A DNA stretch of 64,000 nucleotides from Prorocentrum cordatum (GCA_963575745.1 CAUYUJ010018462.1:28457-92456); one strand, 5' to 3'; counted from the first letter of the stretch, positions 1-9,837 are shown. The notes: generated by a model not told the origin, from the sequence alone. Numbers and translations: made by a program.

Positions 1-17
1 GAGAAGAGGACAAAGAG

Positions 18-3000
18 TCAAGTCCCCGACCCCAGGCCTCGAATACCTTGCACAACAGCACGGGCGCCTGCACTCCGAACCGCTTGGGCGCGAAGGCGGG
101 CGGCAAGGGCACGACGCGCAGACCTGGGCCCATACGAACCTGCAGCCCGTTGGGAGTTAAATGTTGCGTGAAGCCCATCGATTGCTAACGCAGTGCAGAC
201 TAGACTATCTAAATCAACGAGGGGAAGGAGGCCGAGGACAAACGAGGGGACAGGGTCGGCCCCCCAATCAGGAGGGAGCTTGGGAAGACACTCACGGACA
301 CAGGGGAGCAGCATGGGGCAGGAAATGTAATGGAGGAGGTCATCGCCTCCAACCGCGGAGCAACCAAATCTACAACACCCTCGACCAGCGCGGAACCGTT
401 TGGACGTGGCCCACGCATTGCAAAGAGTTTTCAAGACAGAGCTCGCTACACACGAACCGAGCTTCTGCCCGATCCTGCAAAGTCTTTTCATCGTTAAGTC
501 ACAAATGCCAGGGGAGACGGGGCACCAGTAATTGAGACGGCAATTAAATGCAAGTGCAGAGGAGGGAGAAGGGAAGAGACGAGACAGAGACTCCACGGTC
601 TTCTTCTGGATGTCATTGGCCAGGGTGGAAGGGATGGAAGGGATCGACAGGAGCGCTTCGAAGTTATTCAGCATATGGATAAAGACCGAGTTCTTATAAG
701 TAGGGTAACGCATATAGAAAATCTCGCAATCGTCATGATATCGGAACTCTTGGAAGAACGATCTTGCCCTCGAGAACTCGTGTGAGCGAAGAGCCGCACG
801 GAACAGAGCAGCACGAGCATTGGGGCTGACAGCCCTGGCCTCCGCCGAGATTCCGAACTTTTTCAAGTCGTAGAGAATCGGGCTTGTGATCGAAAAACGT
901 GGAGCAGTCGGAAGCTGCTGAAGAGCTTCTCGCTCTGCAGCTAACACACTGCTCGTTATCGGGTAGAACTGGGCGACATGCTGGAGCACGGGCTGGCAGT
1001 AAATGTTATACATGTGTATATTTCCTGCAAGGCCTAAACAGAGACTCTTAACAAACCGGGCCCGACGAAGCAAGGCCCTGCAGGGCCCAGCCCAGCTCAA
1101 CTCCAGACCATCAAGCCCCAGGAAGACCCCCAGATAAAGACCAGCCCGACCAATTTTGGCTGCTTTCAGACGAATACGTTTAGCCCGGCAGTCCTGGCGG
1201 AAGGACATCTCCCCACGTTCGTGCGGCAACACAAACTGGCACTTCGCAATGTGCAAAAAGAGGCCGGCACTTCTGGCCAACAAGACGAACTGGTGCACCA
1301 TGATTTCGTGCGCCGAGAAGAGGTTGAAAGCAGCGATCCCAAGATCGTCAGCATATGCACAAGGATGAGCGCGGACTGCAACAAGATCATGTCGGACTTT
1401 CCGAAACCAAGGGTCGAGCCCGAGAGCAAACAAGAGGCCAGAGAGAGGACACCCCTGCTTAATTCCCCGCTCAACCTTGTACTTGCCATACACATGGCCC
1501 TTGAAACGGACGTGCATAAACATGTTATTGTACAGGTTCTTAACAATAAGACAATACCAGTCAGGGATCCCCATCTCCCTCAATACAAACATAATCCAAT
1601 CGTGAGAGATACTAGGGAAAGCTTGCTTTATATCATAGAAGGCCATCCCAGGGGCCTCCGCATTCTCATACGCAGCATATTGGGTATAACGGCTGTCAAG
1701 GGCAACAACATTGTCAACCAGAGCACGACCGCCCACAAATCCCCTTTGTTCATCGTCGACGGTGCGGCGGGCCACGATGTTCAGCGGCTGTGCGAGAGCA
1801 GTACATATCAATTTGCAATCTGTGTTCCCAAGTGCAAGCGGACGGGTCTGATCTGGCGTGCGGCTCGGGTCCACCTCCAGCGACCCTTTCGGTAAGAAGG
1901 CGAGGTAGGCATCATTGAACTGATCTGGGATGAGTCCTGTGTCTACAATGTGACGATAATGAGCATAAAGGAAACTGCGGGCCTTGGGACCACCAAACCT
2001 CCACGCGGAGTAAGGAATACCATCAAGACCAGGACTCGAATCCCTCGACCTATCTAAAAGCAGGGCGAACTGCTCCTCATCTAAGGTCCACAAGATGTCC
2101 TGTGGGCAAGCCTGAATCCACCGACGGAGAGAGTACATGCTGTCCTGGCAGGGGCGAAAATGGCGGGCTGCATTCGCCCAGTGGTCCTGCAGAAGTCTCG
2201 CACACGCTCGGGGGTCGGTGTGGGTGTTACCTAAGGGGTCCACAATTCCCTGAAGCAGTACTTGCTTGTGACGGGGGGCCCAAGCACGAGACAGCCTTTC
2301 AATTTTTGCTAGCCCCGCAGTCCTAGCTGGAGAGGAGATAGACCGGTCATTCAAAATCTCCTGACGGTCGTCGTCCAACTCCTGACGACTCAGCTCCGCC
2401 AGATACTCATAAAAGCCATCGGAGTCTATGAGGTGAGCATCATCATCTACAAAATCACGAAGCTTCGGAAACTTGCGAATAGCTAGGCGTTGTTTATCGA
2501 GATCATGACGACGGCGAGCGCGATCATACGACATGCACCATGATATTTTATGACCAGTGGTACGAGAGCTTTGAGAGCACGAGGCTTGTTTGATTTCTTG
2601 TGCTACGATGTGCATCATCGACTTCACCTCAAGGACAGCCGAGGCAGCATCTTCAGAGACTCCCATCTCATCAATCAGGCTATCGACTCTGACTGCAAAC
2701 TCAGGCTGCCTACAAATCCATCGTGGGATGGGGGCCGTGATATTGGAGCGCTGGACAGCTAGCACAGCATATACAGGCACATGATCACTAACATCTCGTA
2801 ATTCAGCCGGCTGCCACTCGACGCCAGCTGCAGGGGAGAGGTCTAAGAGCACCGACGGGGGCAGAGAGGTATATATTCTATCCAACCTAGCTGTGCTAAA
2901 AAGGCGACCGTCACGTAGAATACAGTGTGTGTGATTATCCTGTCCTATCTCAGTGTACCTCTGGAAATATCTCCCAAACTCACTGGCTAACGAACCTCGG

Positions 3001-3617
3001 GGGGTACGGTCAAGAGAAGGGTCAACATGCTGGCGAGCCTCTCCCAATTCACAGAAGTTCCAGTCACCACCAACGAAGACTGTCGCATGACGGGGGTCCA
3101 GAGCACGCGAAACACACGATAAGAACTCTTTCTTAGCAGGAACGGAGACTTGAGGAGGGAGATGGACAGAACAGAGTTGAAGGGAGCCTTGAGAACCTTT
3201 AAGATCGACCGTGAGACATCTGCCTGCAACCACATTCATCGTATCAGTAACCTCGAACTGAGAATGAAGGCGCTCATGGATACACACCAGAACACCACCA
3301 GAGATCTCGTCGGGGCAGAAGGAGCCATAACATCTGTGATGGGGGAGGAGACGAGAGAGGGTGCCTAGGTCCCCTTCGTGTCCGTGAGATTCTTGAATTA
3401 GGAGGGCGTCGAATTTCTCAGCTAGCCTAAGAAACGTGTTAAAAGTTTTACTCTGCTTCAAGTGGTCCCCACTCTCAGCCCCAAAGAGAGTGGCAGCATT
3501 CCAACTACAGACACTGACCTGCTTGCAAGGTACCCAAGAGGAGGAGGGAAGGACAGAGGACGCATTCAGCACCGAATGCGAGACAGGCAAAAGAGTGGCA
3601 GGGCAGGCGTCATTCAC
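18..3617 (-). CDS. LINE ORF2: AP-type endonuclease plus reverse transcriptase
   Basis: The product nicks target DNA and reverse-transcribes the element RNA. Residues about 35-290 form an endonuclease/exonuclease/phosphatase domain: N40 in SWNAATLF, E76 in LLIQES, GGDWNF with D185 and N187, and the terminal SDH at 277-279. Residues about 520-860 are the reverse transcriptase: PGLDG near 529, motif A FYDIKQAF (D662), motif B GIKQGCPLSG (718-727), and motif C YADD (755-758). A knuckle-like Cys/His cluster lies near 1081-1100 (CRFGC ... HYISC). The listed start is a GTG. The frame is open back to the UGA at 3630-3632, and the first ATG is codon 127, inside the endonuclease domain after N40 and E76, so AUG initiation cannot give the full enzyme. 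Readthrough, reinitiation or a non-AUG start is needed. Confidence 0.95.
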   Translation of the reverse strand: MNDACPATLLPVSHSVLNASSVLPSSSWVPCKQVSVCSWNAATLFGAESGDHLKQSKTFNTFLRLAEKFDALLIQESHGHEGDLGTLSRLLPHHRCYGSFCPDEISGGVLVCIHERLHSQFEVTDTMNVVAGRCLTVDLKGSQGSLQLCSVHLPPQVSVPAKKEFLSCVSRALDPRHATVFVGGDWNFCELGEARQHVDPSLDRTPRGSLASEFGRYFQRYTEIGQDNHTHCILRDGRLFSTARLDRIYTSLPPSVLLDLSPAAGVEWQPAELRDVSDHVPVYAVLAVQRSNITAPIPRWICRQPEFAVRVDSLIDEMGVSEDAASAVLEVKSMMHIVAQEIKQASCSQSSRTTGHKISWCMSYDRARRRHDLDKQRLAIRKFPKLRDFVDDDAHLIDSDGFYEYLAELSRQELDDDRQEILNDRSISSPARTAGLAKIERLSRAWAPRHKQVLLQGIVDPLGNTHTDPRACARLLQDHWANAARHFRPCQDSMYSLRRWIQACPQDILWTLDEEQFALLLDRSRDSSPGLDGIPYSAWRFGGPKARSFLYAHYRHIVDTGLIPDQFNDAYLAFLPKGSLEVDPSRTPDQTRPLALGNTDCKLICTALAQPLNIVARRTVDDEQRGFVGGRALVDNVVALDSRYTQYAAYENAEAPGMAFYDIKQAFPSISHDWIMFVLREMGIPDWYCLIVKNLYNNMFMHVRFKGHVYGKYKVERGIKQGCPLSGLLFALGLDPWFRKVRHDLVAVRAHPCAYADDLGIAAFNLFSAHEIMVHQFVLLARSAGLFLHIAKCQFVLPHERGEMSFRQDCRAKRIRLKAAKIGRAGLYLGVFLGLDGLELSWAGPCRALLRRARFVKSLCLGLAGNIHMYNIYCQPVLQHVAQFYPITSSVLAAEREALQQLPTAPRFSITSPILYDLKKFGISAEARAVSPNARAALFRAALRSHEFSRARSFFQEFRYHDDCEIFYMRYPTYKNSVFIHMLNNFEALLSIPSIPSTLANDIQKKTVESLSRLFPSPSSALAFNCRLNYWCPVSPGICDLTMKRLCRIGQKLGSCVASSVLKTLCNAWATSKRFRAGRGCCRFGCSAVGGDDLLHYISCPMLLPCVRECLPKLPPDWGADPVPSFVLGLLPLVDLDSLVCTALAIDGLHATFNSQRAAGSYGPRSARRALAARLRAQAVRSAGARAVVQGIRGLGSGT

Positions 3618-3629
3618 TGGGCCCTCACG

Positions 3630-3632
3630 TCA
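3630..3632 (-). promoter_or_regulatory. In-frame UGA between ORF1 and ORF2 (candidate leaky stop)
   Basis: The codons run AAC CTC AGT TGA CGT GAG GGC CCA GTG AAT, and both sides are in one frame. The stop is followed by C, a context known from other systems to favour readthrough. No ATG lies in ORF2 until codon 127. Readthrough is an inference; a plain point mutation in a fused ORF is the alternative. Confidence 0.6.
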
Positions 3633-4580
3633 ACTGAGGTTGAGCATGTTGGTGATGGGGGCCATGAGGTCAGCTGTGATGCCCCAGTCCTCGCAGTCGG
3701 TCTGGTTCCACACAGCCGTGCCCTCAGAGTCGACGCGGACGAGGTCCCAGACGTCATTCTCGTTCGTGATCGATATTGAATTCGAGAATCCTGAGCAGCC
3801 CAGTTTACATTTAGGCGACCAGTCTTGATGCCCACGGAGTATCTTCATCAGTGGCATCCACGCCTGGCCAAGATGGCGCTGGCGCATCCTGACTTCATGT
3901 GGTAGGTCACCCCTGCAGCGGAGCGTGGTCACCGAGCCCCCACGAGGATCTGTCCACGTTATCTGATTCATGCCAAACCAAGTCGAGAAATCCTTTGCTT
4001 GTTGTTCAGTGTTCCAGATGACGCTGAAGCTCTGACTTGACCGATGGAAATGAGGACTGGCCTCACCGACAGGAAGAGATTCAGGGAGGCGACGAACAAT
4101 ATCATCCCAGACTTTGCGCCTCGTCACGTCGAGCACCTTCCGAGGGAACGTGCCCACCCACCTGCGACAGACATTCTGGGAATCAGACGGTGCCGCAGCA
4201 CCGAGATCCATGTTGTGCGTGATCGATGATGCAGTCGACGGCGTGGCACCAGTGCTACTGGGAAACTCCCAGCGGCGGCGCTTAGCTCCAGACTGTCCAC
4301 TGTGCTGCGATCCACCTGCATCCGAAAGGGCAGCAGAGCTCCTGGTCATGTCCTTCTTCAACTTCTCCACCGCCTCCATGCACTCGGCGTACTTCGAGTC
4401 CATCTTCTTGTGAAGGTCGGCAACGTTGGTCTCCAGCACCGCGATGGCAGGCTTGAGAGCGAGCAGACCCTCGATCGCTTCATCAGTCTTAGATGTCCGA
4501 GCAAGTAGTTCTGCGTGCTGTTTTGTCTGAGCCTCGGCCATCGTCTTCAGCATCTCACCCAGCGACGCGATGTCCGCCAT
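3630..4580 (-). CDS. LINE ORF1: coiled-coil RNA-binding protein
   Basis: 316 codons starting at an ATG, the first in frame after the 5' UTR. Residues 1-85 are alpha-helical with heptad-like spacing and look like a trimerising coiled coil. A basic patch (GAKRRRWEF, about 98-106) follows. Residues about 138-250 (WVGTFPRKVL ... SQSFSVIWN ... WFGM) have the look of the RRM-like fold of ORF1 proteins. The expected role is to bind element RNA and chaperone the ribonucleoprotein. I see no CCHC knuckle in ORF1 itself. Its UGA stop lies in the same frame as ORF2. The family role is inferred from layout and motif shape, not from a search. Confidence 0.85.
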   Translation of the reverse strand: MADIASLGEMLKTMAEAQTKQHAELLARTSKTDEAIEGLLALKPAIAVLETNVADLHKKMDSKYAECMEAVEKLKKDMTRSSAALSDAGGSQHSGQSGAKRRRWEFPSSTGATPSTASSITHNMDLGAAAPSDSQNVCRRWVGTFPRKVLDVTRRKVWDDIVRRLPESLPVGEASPHFHRSSQSFSVIWNTEQQAKDFSTWFGMNQITWTDPRGGSVTTLRCRGDLPHEVRMRQRHLGQAWMPLMKILRGHQDWSPKCKLGCSGFSNSISITNENDVWDLVRVDSEGTAVWNQTDCEDWGITADLMAPITNMLNLS

Positions 4581-4751
4581 GGCTGGAAGGAGAACGGAAC
4601 TCGAACGGGGGTCTTCCTATAATCAGACTGAGTAGGGTCGTGTGCAGCCAAAACAAGAGAAAGCGGCAGTCCCTGTCCGTGGGCCTCTCCAGGACTGCAC
4701 ACGTGCGCGGTCCGCCTCGACACTCGAGACGGGGGTTCCCCGAAATGTAGC
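4581..4751 (-). other. LINE 5' untranslated region
   Basis: 171 bases between the SL relic and the ORF1 ATG. It has no competing ATG in a strong frame that I could find and no obvious internal repeat. Its 5' boundary is set by the last G of the truncated SL. Confidence 0.7.
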
Positions 4752-4785
4752 CTTGAGCCAAAATGGCTTGAGCCAAAATGGCTAC

Positions 4786-4787
<2 letters not shown>
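4752..4787 (-). other. Tandem dinoflagellate spliced-leader relic (full plus truncated copy)
   Basis: On the minus strand, 4787-4767 is the complete 21-nt core of the dinoflagellate SL (CCGTAGCC...TTTTGGCTCAAG). It is followed directly at 4766-4752 by a 15-nt truncated copy (CCATTTTGGCTCAAG). Genomic SL relics, including tandem ones, are known from dinoflagellate genes that passed through an mRNA intermediate. There is no GT splice donor after the AAG, so this is not an SL RNA gene. The pair marks the 5' end of the LINE transcript. Confidence 0.95.
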
Positions 4788-4827
<40 letters not shown>

Positions 4828-4829
4828 CG
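4788..4829. repeat. (ATG)n microsatellite
   Basis: A near-perfect ATG triplet tract that begins at the base after the SL 5' terminus. Any ORF through it (poly-Asp) is a shadow. Confidence 0.95.
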
Positions 4830-4869
4830 ATGAGGATGCCAATATCAGGACTTGTTGCTTTTCGTACAA

Positions 4870-5110
4870 GCATGAAGATTGTGAGGAGGAGATTGAGGAA
4901 AGCGGGAAAAAGAGGGACGCGGGGAGGCGATGGGGGGGGAGGCGAGGGAGGGGGGGGAGGCGAGGATGGGGAAGGCGAGGGAGGGGGGCGAGGCGAGGGG
5001 AGGCGGGGGTGGGGGCGAGAAGCGGGGGGAAGGGGCAACAGGGGGGAGGCGAGGGGGGGGGGGGGGGGGGGGGGGGAGCGGAGAGGCGACGGTGGGGACG
5101 GAGCGGGCAT
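4870..5110. repeat. Purine-rich GGGGAGGCGAGG tract with a 24-G run
   Basis: Degenerate GGGAGGCGAGG units, with a run of about 24 G at 5053-5076. The G run is a likely site of assembly error. 5111-5377 is GC-rich sequence in which I see no gene. Confidence 0.85.
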
Positions 5111-5377
5111 AAGGCCTCGGCGGCACAGGGGGGAGCGGTCCCAGACTCTCGACGTCGGGTTTTTTTCATAACGTCGACCCCCCGAGGTGGGCTTCTCGGA
5201 TCCTCGTGGAGGCGTCCCGCTCCGACCATTCGAGGAGCGACGTGGAGGCGAAGCTGGAGAGAGGCGAACGAGTGCGAAAACCCCGACGGGGGCCCTCGGC
5301 GAAGCCGTCGCGAACGTGCCAGGGCCTCCCGAGCCTCCGAGGGCCTCCGACGACGACGACTCAGACCCCCGACGTCA

Positions 5378-5866
5378 TTTCCCAATCAGTGCTTGCACTG
5401 AAGGGGTCCTTGCGGAGGTTGAAGGATTTGGCGAAAGTTTCCCGCCGATTTTGGTCGCACGCTGGGTTCCCGGGTTCCCGGTTCCGGGTTCCCGGGTTCC
5501 CGGTTCCCGGACCGATTTCGGTGGGCGGCGAGATTCCCAGGTTCCCGGGTTCCTGGTCGATCTTCTTATCGATCGGTCTCAGCATCGATCTCATTTCCCA
5601 CCTCTCTATCGATCTCACCGTCGATCTCACAATCGATCTCACAATCGATCTCGCAAGCGATCTCACTAGAGATCTCACGAGCGATCTCGCGATCGATCTC
5701 CCTATCGATCTCATCGAATCGGTTTCACTCTCGGTCTCACGATCGACCTTACAATCGTCCTCTATCGAATCCACTATCGATCTCATGATCGATCTCACAA
5801 TCGATCTCAAGATCCATATGACTAATTTTCAAATCATCCACTGATTGCGGTTTCCTCAGGTGTTTT
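5378..5866 (+). repeat. GATC-rich composite satellite, copy 1
   Basis: Order on plus: a core with the palindrome AGTGC-TT-GCACT and the string GACCAAAATCGGCGGG (as its complement), a GGGTTCCC microsatellite, a 12-bp satellite of ATCGATCTCACA variants (about 5567-5815), then an edge containing ACTAATTTTCAAATCATCC. The whole order recurs inverted at 6972-7493. Confidence 0.85.
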
Positions 5867-6140
5867 TCTCAGGACGTCGACCCCCAGAGGCCTCCACCCT
5901 TTCCGCGGGACCAACCTTTGATCCTGGGTAGTTTTGTTGACGGCCCCAAGGCTCAGGAAGGGCCCCCATGGGCCGAAAACAGTGAAGGACCTTCCGTCGT
6001 GCTCTTGCTCATGACCCGAGGGGGTCTTGGGAGGGGGGCAAGACAGGGCGGGGCCCAAGAGGGGGCCCTCAGAGGCCGAACATGGCGAAGGACCTTCCGT
6101 CGTGTTTGTTCGGGGTTCCATGACTCAAGAGGGGGGGTCT
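5867..6140. repeat. Direct duplication of a GGACCTTCCGTCGTG-bearing unit
   Basis: A unit of about 100 bp ending in GAAGGACCTTCCGTCGTG occurs at about 5963-6005 and again at about 6063-6105, embedded in GGGGCCC-rich sequence. No gene is visible. Confidence 0.6.
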
Positions 6141-6230
6141 GGGGAGGAGAGGAGGAGGAGGAGGAGGAGGAGGAGGAGGAGGAGGAGGAGGAGGAGGAGG
6201 AGGAGGAGGAGGAGGAGGAGGAGGAGGGGG
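6141..6230. repeat. (AGG)n microsatellite
   Basis: Near-pure AGG tract, about 28 units. 6231-6690 after it is GC-rich with nothing I can identify. Confidence 0.95.
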
Positions 6231-6699
6231 CAGGCCAGGGCCAGCGCCGATGCCGCTCTCCGCCCGCCCGTGCCACAGGGAAAGAGGGCGGGGAGGGTCG
6301 CCGCGAGCCGAGGCGCGACGCGCTCGCTCGCGCGGAGGCGCAGAGACCCCGCCCCGAGCGCCACTGGCCCTCCCCTGCCTTGCGCTCGGCTGTGGGGCGA
6401 TGCACCGAGTGACTGCTGCCGCCGTCTGAGATACGTTTTTTGGTCTGCGGGTCGAGGGCGGGCCTCTTCCGGTTAAGAGCTAGGCGGGCCGCGCACAGCA
6501 CGAATTGGGGAGACGGGGCGCGGGCGGGCGGGGCCTCAGGCGGCCGGAGGGCGCGGGGTGCCAGCGGTGCCGAAGAGCTTGCACAGGAGAAGGTACGCCT
6601 TGGACAGGAGCCGGAGGCGAAGTCCCGGAGGGAGAGCACTCTGTCTGAGATACTGAGATACAAGTAGGGGAACAGAGCATGGCGGAAACATAACAACTC

Positions 6700-6838
6700 G
6701 GAGGTCCGCGCGGATTTGGAATTCTCGGATCCGCGCTGGACCCCCCTGGCGGCGCCTCCGGCGCCGCCCCTGGCGCGCTCGGCGCGCCAGGGAGGGGGGT
6801 CCAGCGCCGATCCGAGAAATCCGCGCGGCCCGGAACCA
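6700..6838. repeat. Fold-back element built on CCGCGCGGAT arms
   Basis: The left arm (TCCGCGCGG ... GGATCCGCGCTGGACCCCC, about 6702-6752) pairs with the right arm (GGGGGTCCAGCGCCGATCC ... CCGCGCGG, about 6790-6830) around a GGCGCC centre. Related half copies occur near 13740, 17035 and 17590. Confidence 0.75.
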
Positions 6839-8228
6839 ACGACCCCGGGAACCCGGAACTGGGAACCCGGGAACCCAGCGTGCGACCAAAATCGGCGGGA
6901 AACTTTCGCCAAATCTTTCGATTTCCGCTAGGACCCCTTCAGTGCAATCACTGATTGGGAAATTACACTTGAGAAAACCCCAATCAGTGGATGATTTGAA
7001 AATTAGTCATATGGATCGTGAGATCGATTGTGAAATCAGTGAAATCGATAATGAGATCGATAGTGGAGTCGATAGTGAGGACGATTGTAAGGTCGACCAT
7101 GAGACCGAGAGTGAAATCGATTCAATGAGATCGATCGTGAGATCGATCGCGAGATCGCCCATGCGATCGATAGTGAGATCGATAGTGAGATCGATAGTGA
7201 GATAGATAATGAGATCGATTGTGAGATCGGTGGTGATATCGATAGAGAAATGGGTAATAAAATCGATGGTGAGACCGATCGATAAGAAGAACGACCAGGA
7301 ACCCGGGAACCCAGGAACCTCGCCGCCCTCCGAAATCGGGCCAAAACCCGGAACCGGGAACCCAGGAACCCCGAACCAGGAACCTGGGAACCGGGGAACC
7401 CAGCGTGCGACCAAAATCGGCGGGGCACTTTCGCCAAATCCTTCAACATCCGCGAGGACCCCTTCAGTGCAAGCACTAATTGGGGAATTCATACTATGGA
7501 ACTTGAAATCGATTGTGAGATCGATAATGAGATCGATAGTGGAATCGATAGTGAGGACGATTGTAAGGTCGGTCATGAGACCGAGAGTGAAATCGATCCA
7601 ATGAGATCGATCGTGAGATCGATCGCGAGATCGCCCATGCGATCGATAGTGAGATCGATAGTGAGATCGATTGTGAGATCGGTGGTGATATCGATAGAGA
7701 AATGGGTAATGAGATCGATTGTGAAACCGATCGATAAGAAGAACGACCAGGAACCCGGGAACCCGGGAACCTCGCCGCCATAGGTGCGAAATCGGCCCGG
7801 AACCCGGAACCGGGAACCGGGGAACCCAGCGTGCGACCAAAATCGGCGGGGCACTTTCGCCAAATCCTTCAACATCCGCGAGGACCCCTTCAATGCAAGC
7901 ACTGATTGGGAAACATTGAATGAGATCCGTAATGAACTCGGCAGTGAGATCGGTAGTGAGATCGATAATTAACCATCGGCCCGGAACCAATGATCAAGAA
8001 CCCGGGAACCCGGAACTGGGAACCTTGGAACCAATGAGATCCGTGATGAACTCGACAGTGAGATCGGTAGTGAACCATCGGCCCGGAACCAATGACCAGG
8101 AACCAGGGAACCCGGAACCTGGAACCGGGAACCCGGGAACCCAGCGTGCCACCAAAATCGGCGAGGTACTTTCGCCAACTCTAGCAGCATCCGCGAGGAC
8201 CGCTTCAGTGCAAGCACTGATTGGGGAA
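6838..8228 (-). repeat. GATC-rich composite satellite, four inverted or partial copies
   Basis: A core-only partial copy (6838-6962), a full inverted copy (6972-7493), a further copy (7494-7912), and a short one (7913-8228) are tandem on the minus strand. Each core carries GCGTGCGACCAAAATCGGCG and ends near CAAGCACTGATTGGG. GATCGAT dodecamers fill about 7010-7280 and 7500-7735. Confidence 0.85.
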
Positions 8229-8405
8229 TATCCACTGCGAGTTGGACTTTATTGGGGGGGCGCCAACAGGCCGCGGCGCAGTGGATATGGAGAAAAATCT
8301 GACCTTTGTTGCATCCATATCCACGGCGCCTCTGGTAGCGGAGGAAGGGAGCCCGAAACTCCAAGACGCAGTGGATATGGATAAAAATCTTGCCCGCAAA
8401 AGGGG
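8219..8405. repeat. Short repeat with GCAGTGGATATGG direct and inverted copies
   Basis: CAGTGGATATGGA plus AAAAATCT occurs at about 8279 and 8369. An inverted ATCCATATCCAC copy lies between them at about 8310. No coding potential is seen. Confidence 0.6.
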
Positions 8406-8407
8406 GG

Positions 8408-8545
8408 GCCCTGAGATCCTGGCGTCGCAAAGACTTCGACCCGGGCGGCGTCGCCCGATTTCGGGCCACGAGATCGATGCGGCTCGCAAAGTGCAGCAGA
8501 AAGATGGGGTCTCGGGCTCCGGTCCTGACTAGTTCCGATGTTCCA
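8408..8545 (+). repeat. Dispersed family C repeat (CCTGAGATCCTGGCG type)
   Basis: A repeat of about 140 bp that begins CCTGAGATCCTGGCG and later has GCTCGCAAARTGCAGCA and AAAGATKGKGTC. Related copies lie at 16848-16985 and 17186-17300, with partial ones at 9246-9360 and (inverted) 14050-14180. Confidence 0.65.
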
Positions 8546-8789
8546 GTTGTTCCGTGCCGTCGGATCGCAGGGGAGGAGAAGAGGGACAACGGCGTATAGG
8601 GGGAAGAGGGGGGGAACGGGAGGAAGGGGAGTGGCCAGGGGAAGCCATGGGGCGAGGGCAGGGATGGAGAGCCCCACGGGGGGGGCGGGGGGCAAAGGAA
8701 GAGCGCGGGAGGTGTGCGAGGAGAAGAAAGGGGGGTGGAGCGTGGCAGCGCCAAGGGCAGGCAAGCGGTGCGCCCGCTTCTGGCGAGGC

Positions 8790-9216
8790 TTTCCTCCTCC
8801 TCCTCCTCCTCCGCCTTCTCCTCCTCCTCCTCCTCCTCCTCCGCCTCCTCGCTCCTCCTCGCTCCTCCTCCTCCTCCTCCTCCTCCTCCTCCTCCTCCCT
8901 CTCCCTGGAGGTCCTCTTCCTGCTCCAGCGCCTCCTCGGCGCCCTGCTCCTCGGACGCGGCCCCGCGCGGCGCTGCTCCTGGCGACGCCCTCTCGCCCGT
9001 GGCCGGGTTTCTCTGGCGCGCGCTGCGCGAATAGCGGCAGGGAGGAGGGGTCGAAGGGCGAGGAGGTGGAGGAGGAGGAGGAGGAGGAGGAGGAGGAGGA
9101 GGACGAGGGAGACGTGGAGGAGGATGAGGAGGAGGAGGAGGAGAAGGAGGAGGAGGAGGAGGAGGAAGAGGAGGAGGAGGAGGAGGACGAGGGAGACGTG
9201 GAGGAGGAGGAGGAGA
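8790..9216. repeat. Paired CTC and GAG triplet tracts in inverted arrangement
   Basis: A CTC-rich tract (about 8790-8900) and a GAG-rich tract (about 9065-9216) face each other across about 165 bp of GC-rich sequence, so each strand could form a long imperfect hairpin. Long ORFs here are low-complexity shadows. Confidence 0.85.
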
Positions 9217-9360
9217 CGGAAGAGGACCCTGCGAATCGCGGCGTTGAAGTGTTTCATGTAATCGGAGTTTTCGCCCGCTCTCGGGCCTCGATCGGGCTCG
9301 AAAGATGCAGCAAAGGTGGGGTCTTGAGCTCAGGGCGTGATGTTTCGCGACGCTGCACCT

Positions 9361-9837
9361 TTATCGCAGGGTCGGACCTCTGGGGGAAGGGAGGAACGAG
9401 AAAACAAATGAGGAGGATGAAGAGCAAGAGAGCCCGGAAAAGAAGGTGGACGAGGAGGAGGAGGAGGAGGGGCTCGAGAACCAGACTTCGAGAAGGAAGG
9501 AGGAGAGGGGAGGGCCAGCAGTAGAGGGAGGTCCGCGTGGAAGATCAGAGGATCGACGACGGAGTAGCACGAGGAGGTCGAAGAGGCTAAAGCGTAGGCT
9601 GGATGACTTTTCCCGGACCTCACCAGGGGAGCCGCGGATCGAGGGAAACCGTCGAATGACATCCCTCCTGCACTTTGGACAACACCCTGCAGTGGCTGCC
9701 CAGACCTCCCCCCTGCAGGTGAGTAGCATGTGCGAGCTCCTTCCCCCTCCTCCCCACTCCCCAGAATCTCCCCCATTCCCTGCCACAGCTCCACTCGGCG
9801 GGGCAGGAAAGGGGGAGGAGCAGGAAGAACAAGAGGA
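9361..9837. other. Purine-rich region without a recognisable gene
   Basis: GA-rich sequence with scattered GAGGAGGAG. The ORFs on both strands are low-complexity with no motif. Confidence 0.5.

Larger units (their letters stand above)
1..4787 (-). mobile_element. LINE (non-LTR) retrotransposon, 5' end intact, 3' end off the window
   Basis: Read on the minus strand, the order is a spliced-leader pair (4787-4752), a 5' untranslated stretch (4751-4581), ORF1 (4580-3630), one UGA, and an endonuclease-reverse transcriptase ORF2 ending at 18. Both ORFs are open over their whole length (316 and 1199 codons), so this copy is either young or still under constraint. Only 17 bases remain after the ORF2 stop, so the 3' UTR, tail and 3' target duplication cannot be seen. 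APE-type endonuclease, RT and a terminal Cys/His knuckle are the usual layout of APE-clade LINEs. The element mobilises by target-primed reverse transcription; activity is not shown by the sequence. Confidence 0.93.

Noticed and set aside
4752-4787. SL RNA gene
   Set aside because: No GT donor follows the AAG, there is no Sm-like site downstream, and the truncated second copy leads into a LINE UTR. This fits a relic, not an SL RNA gene.
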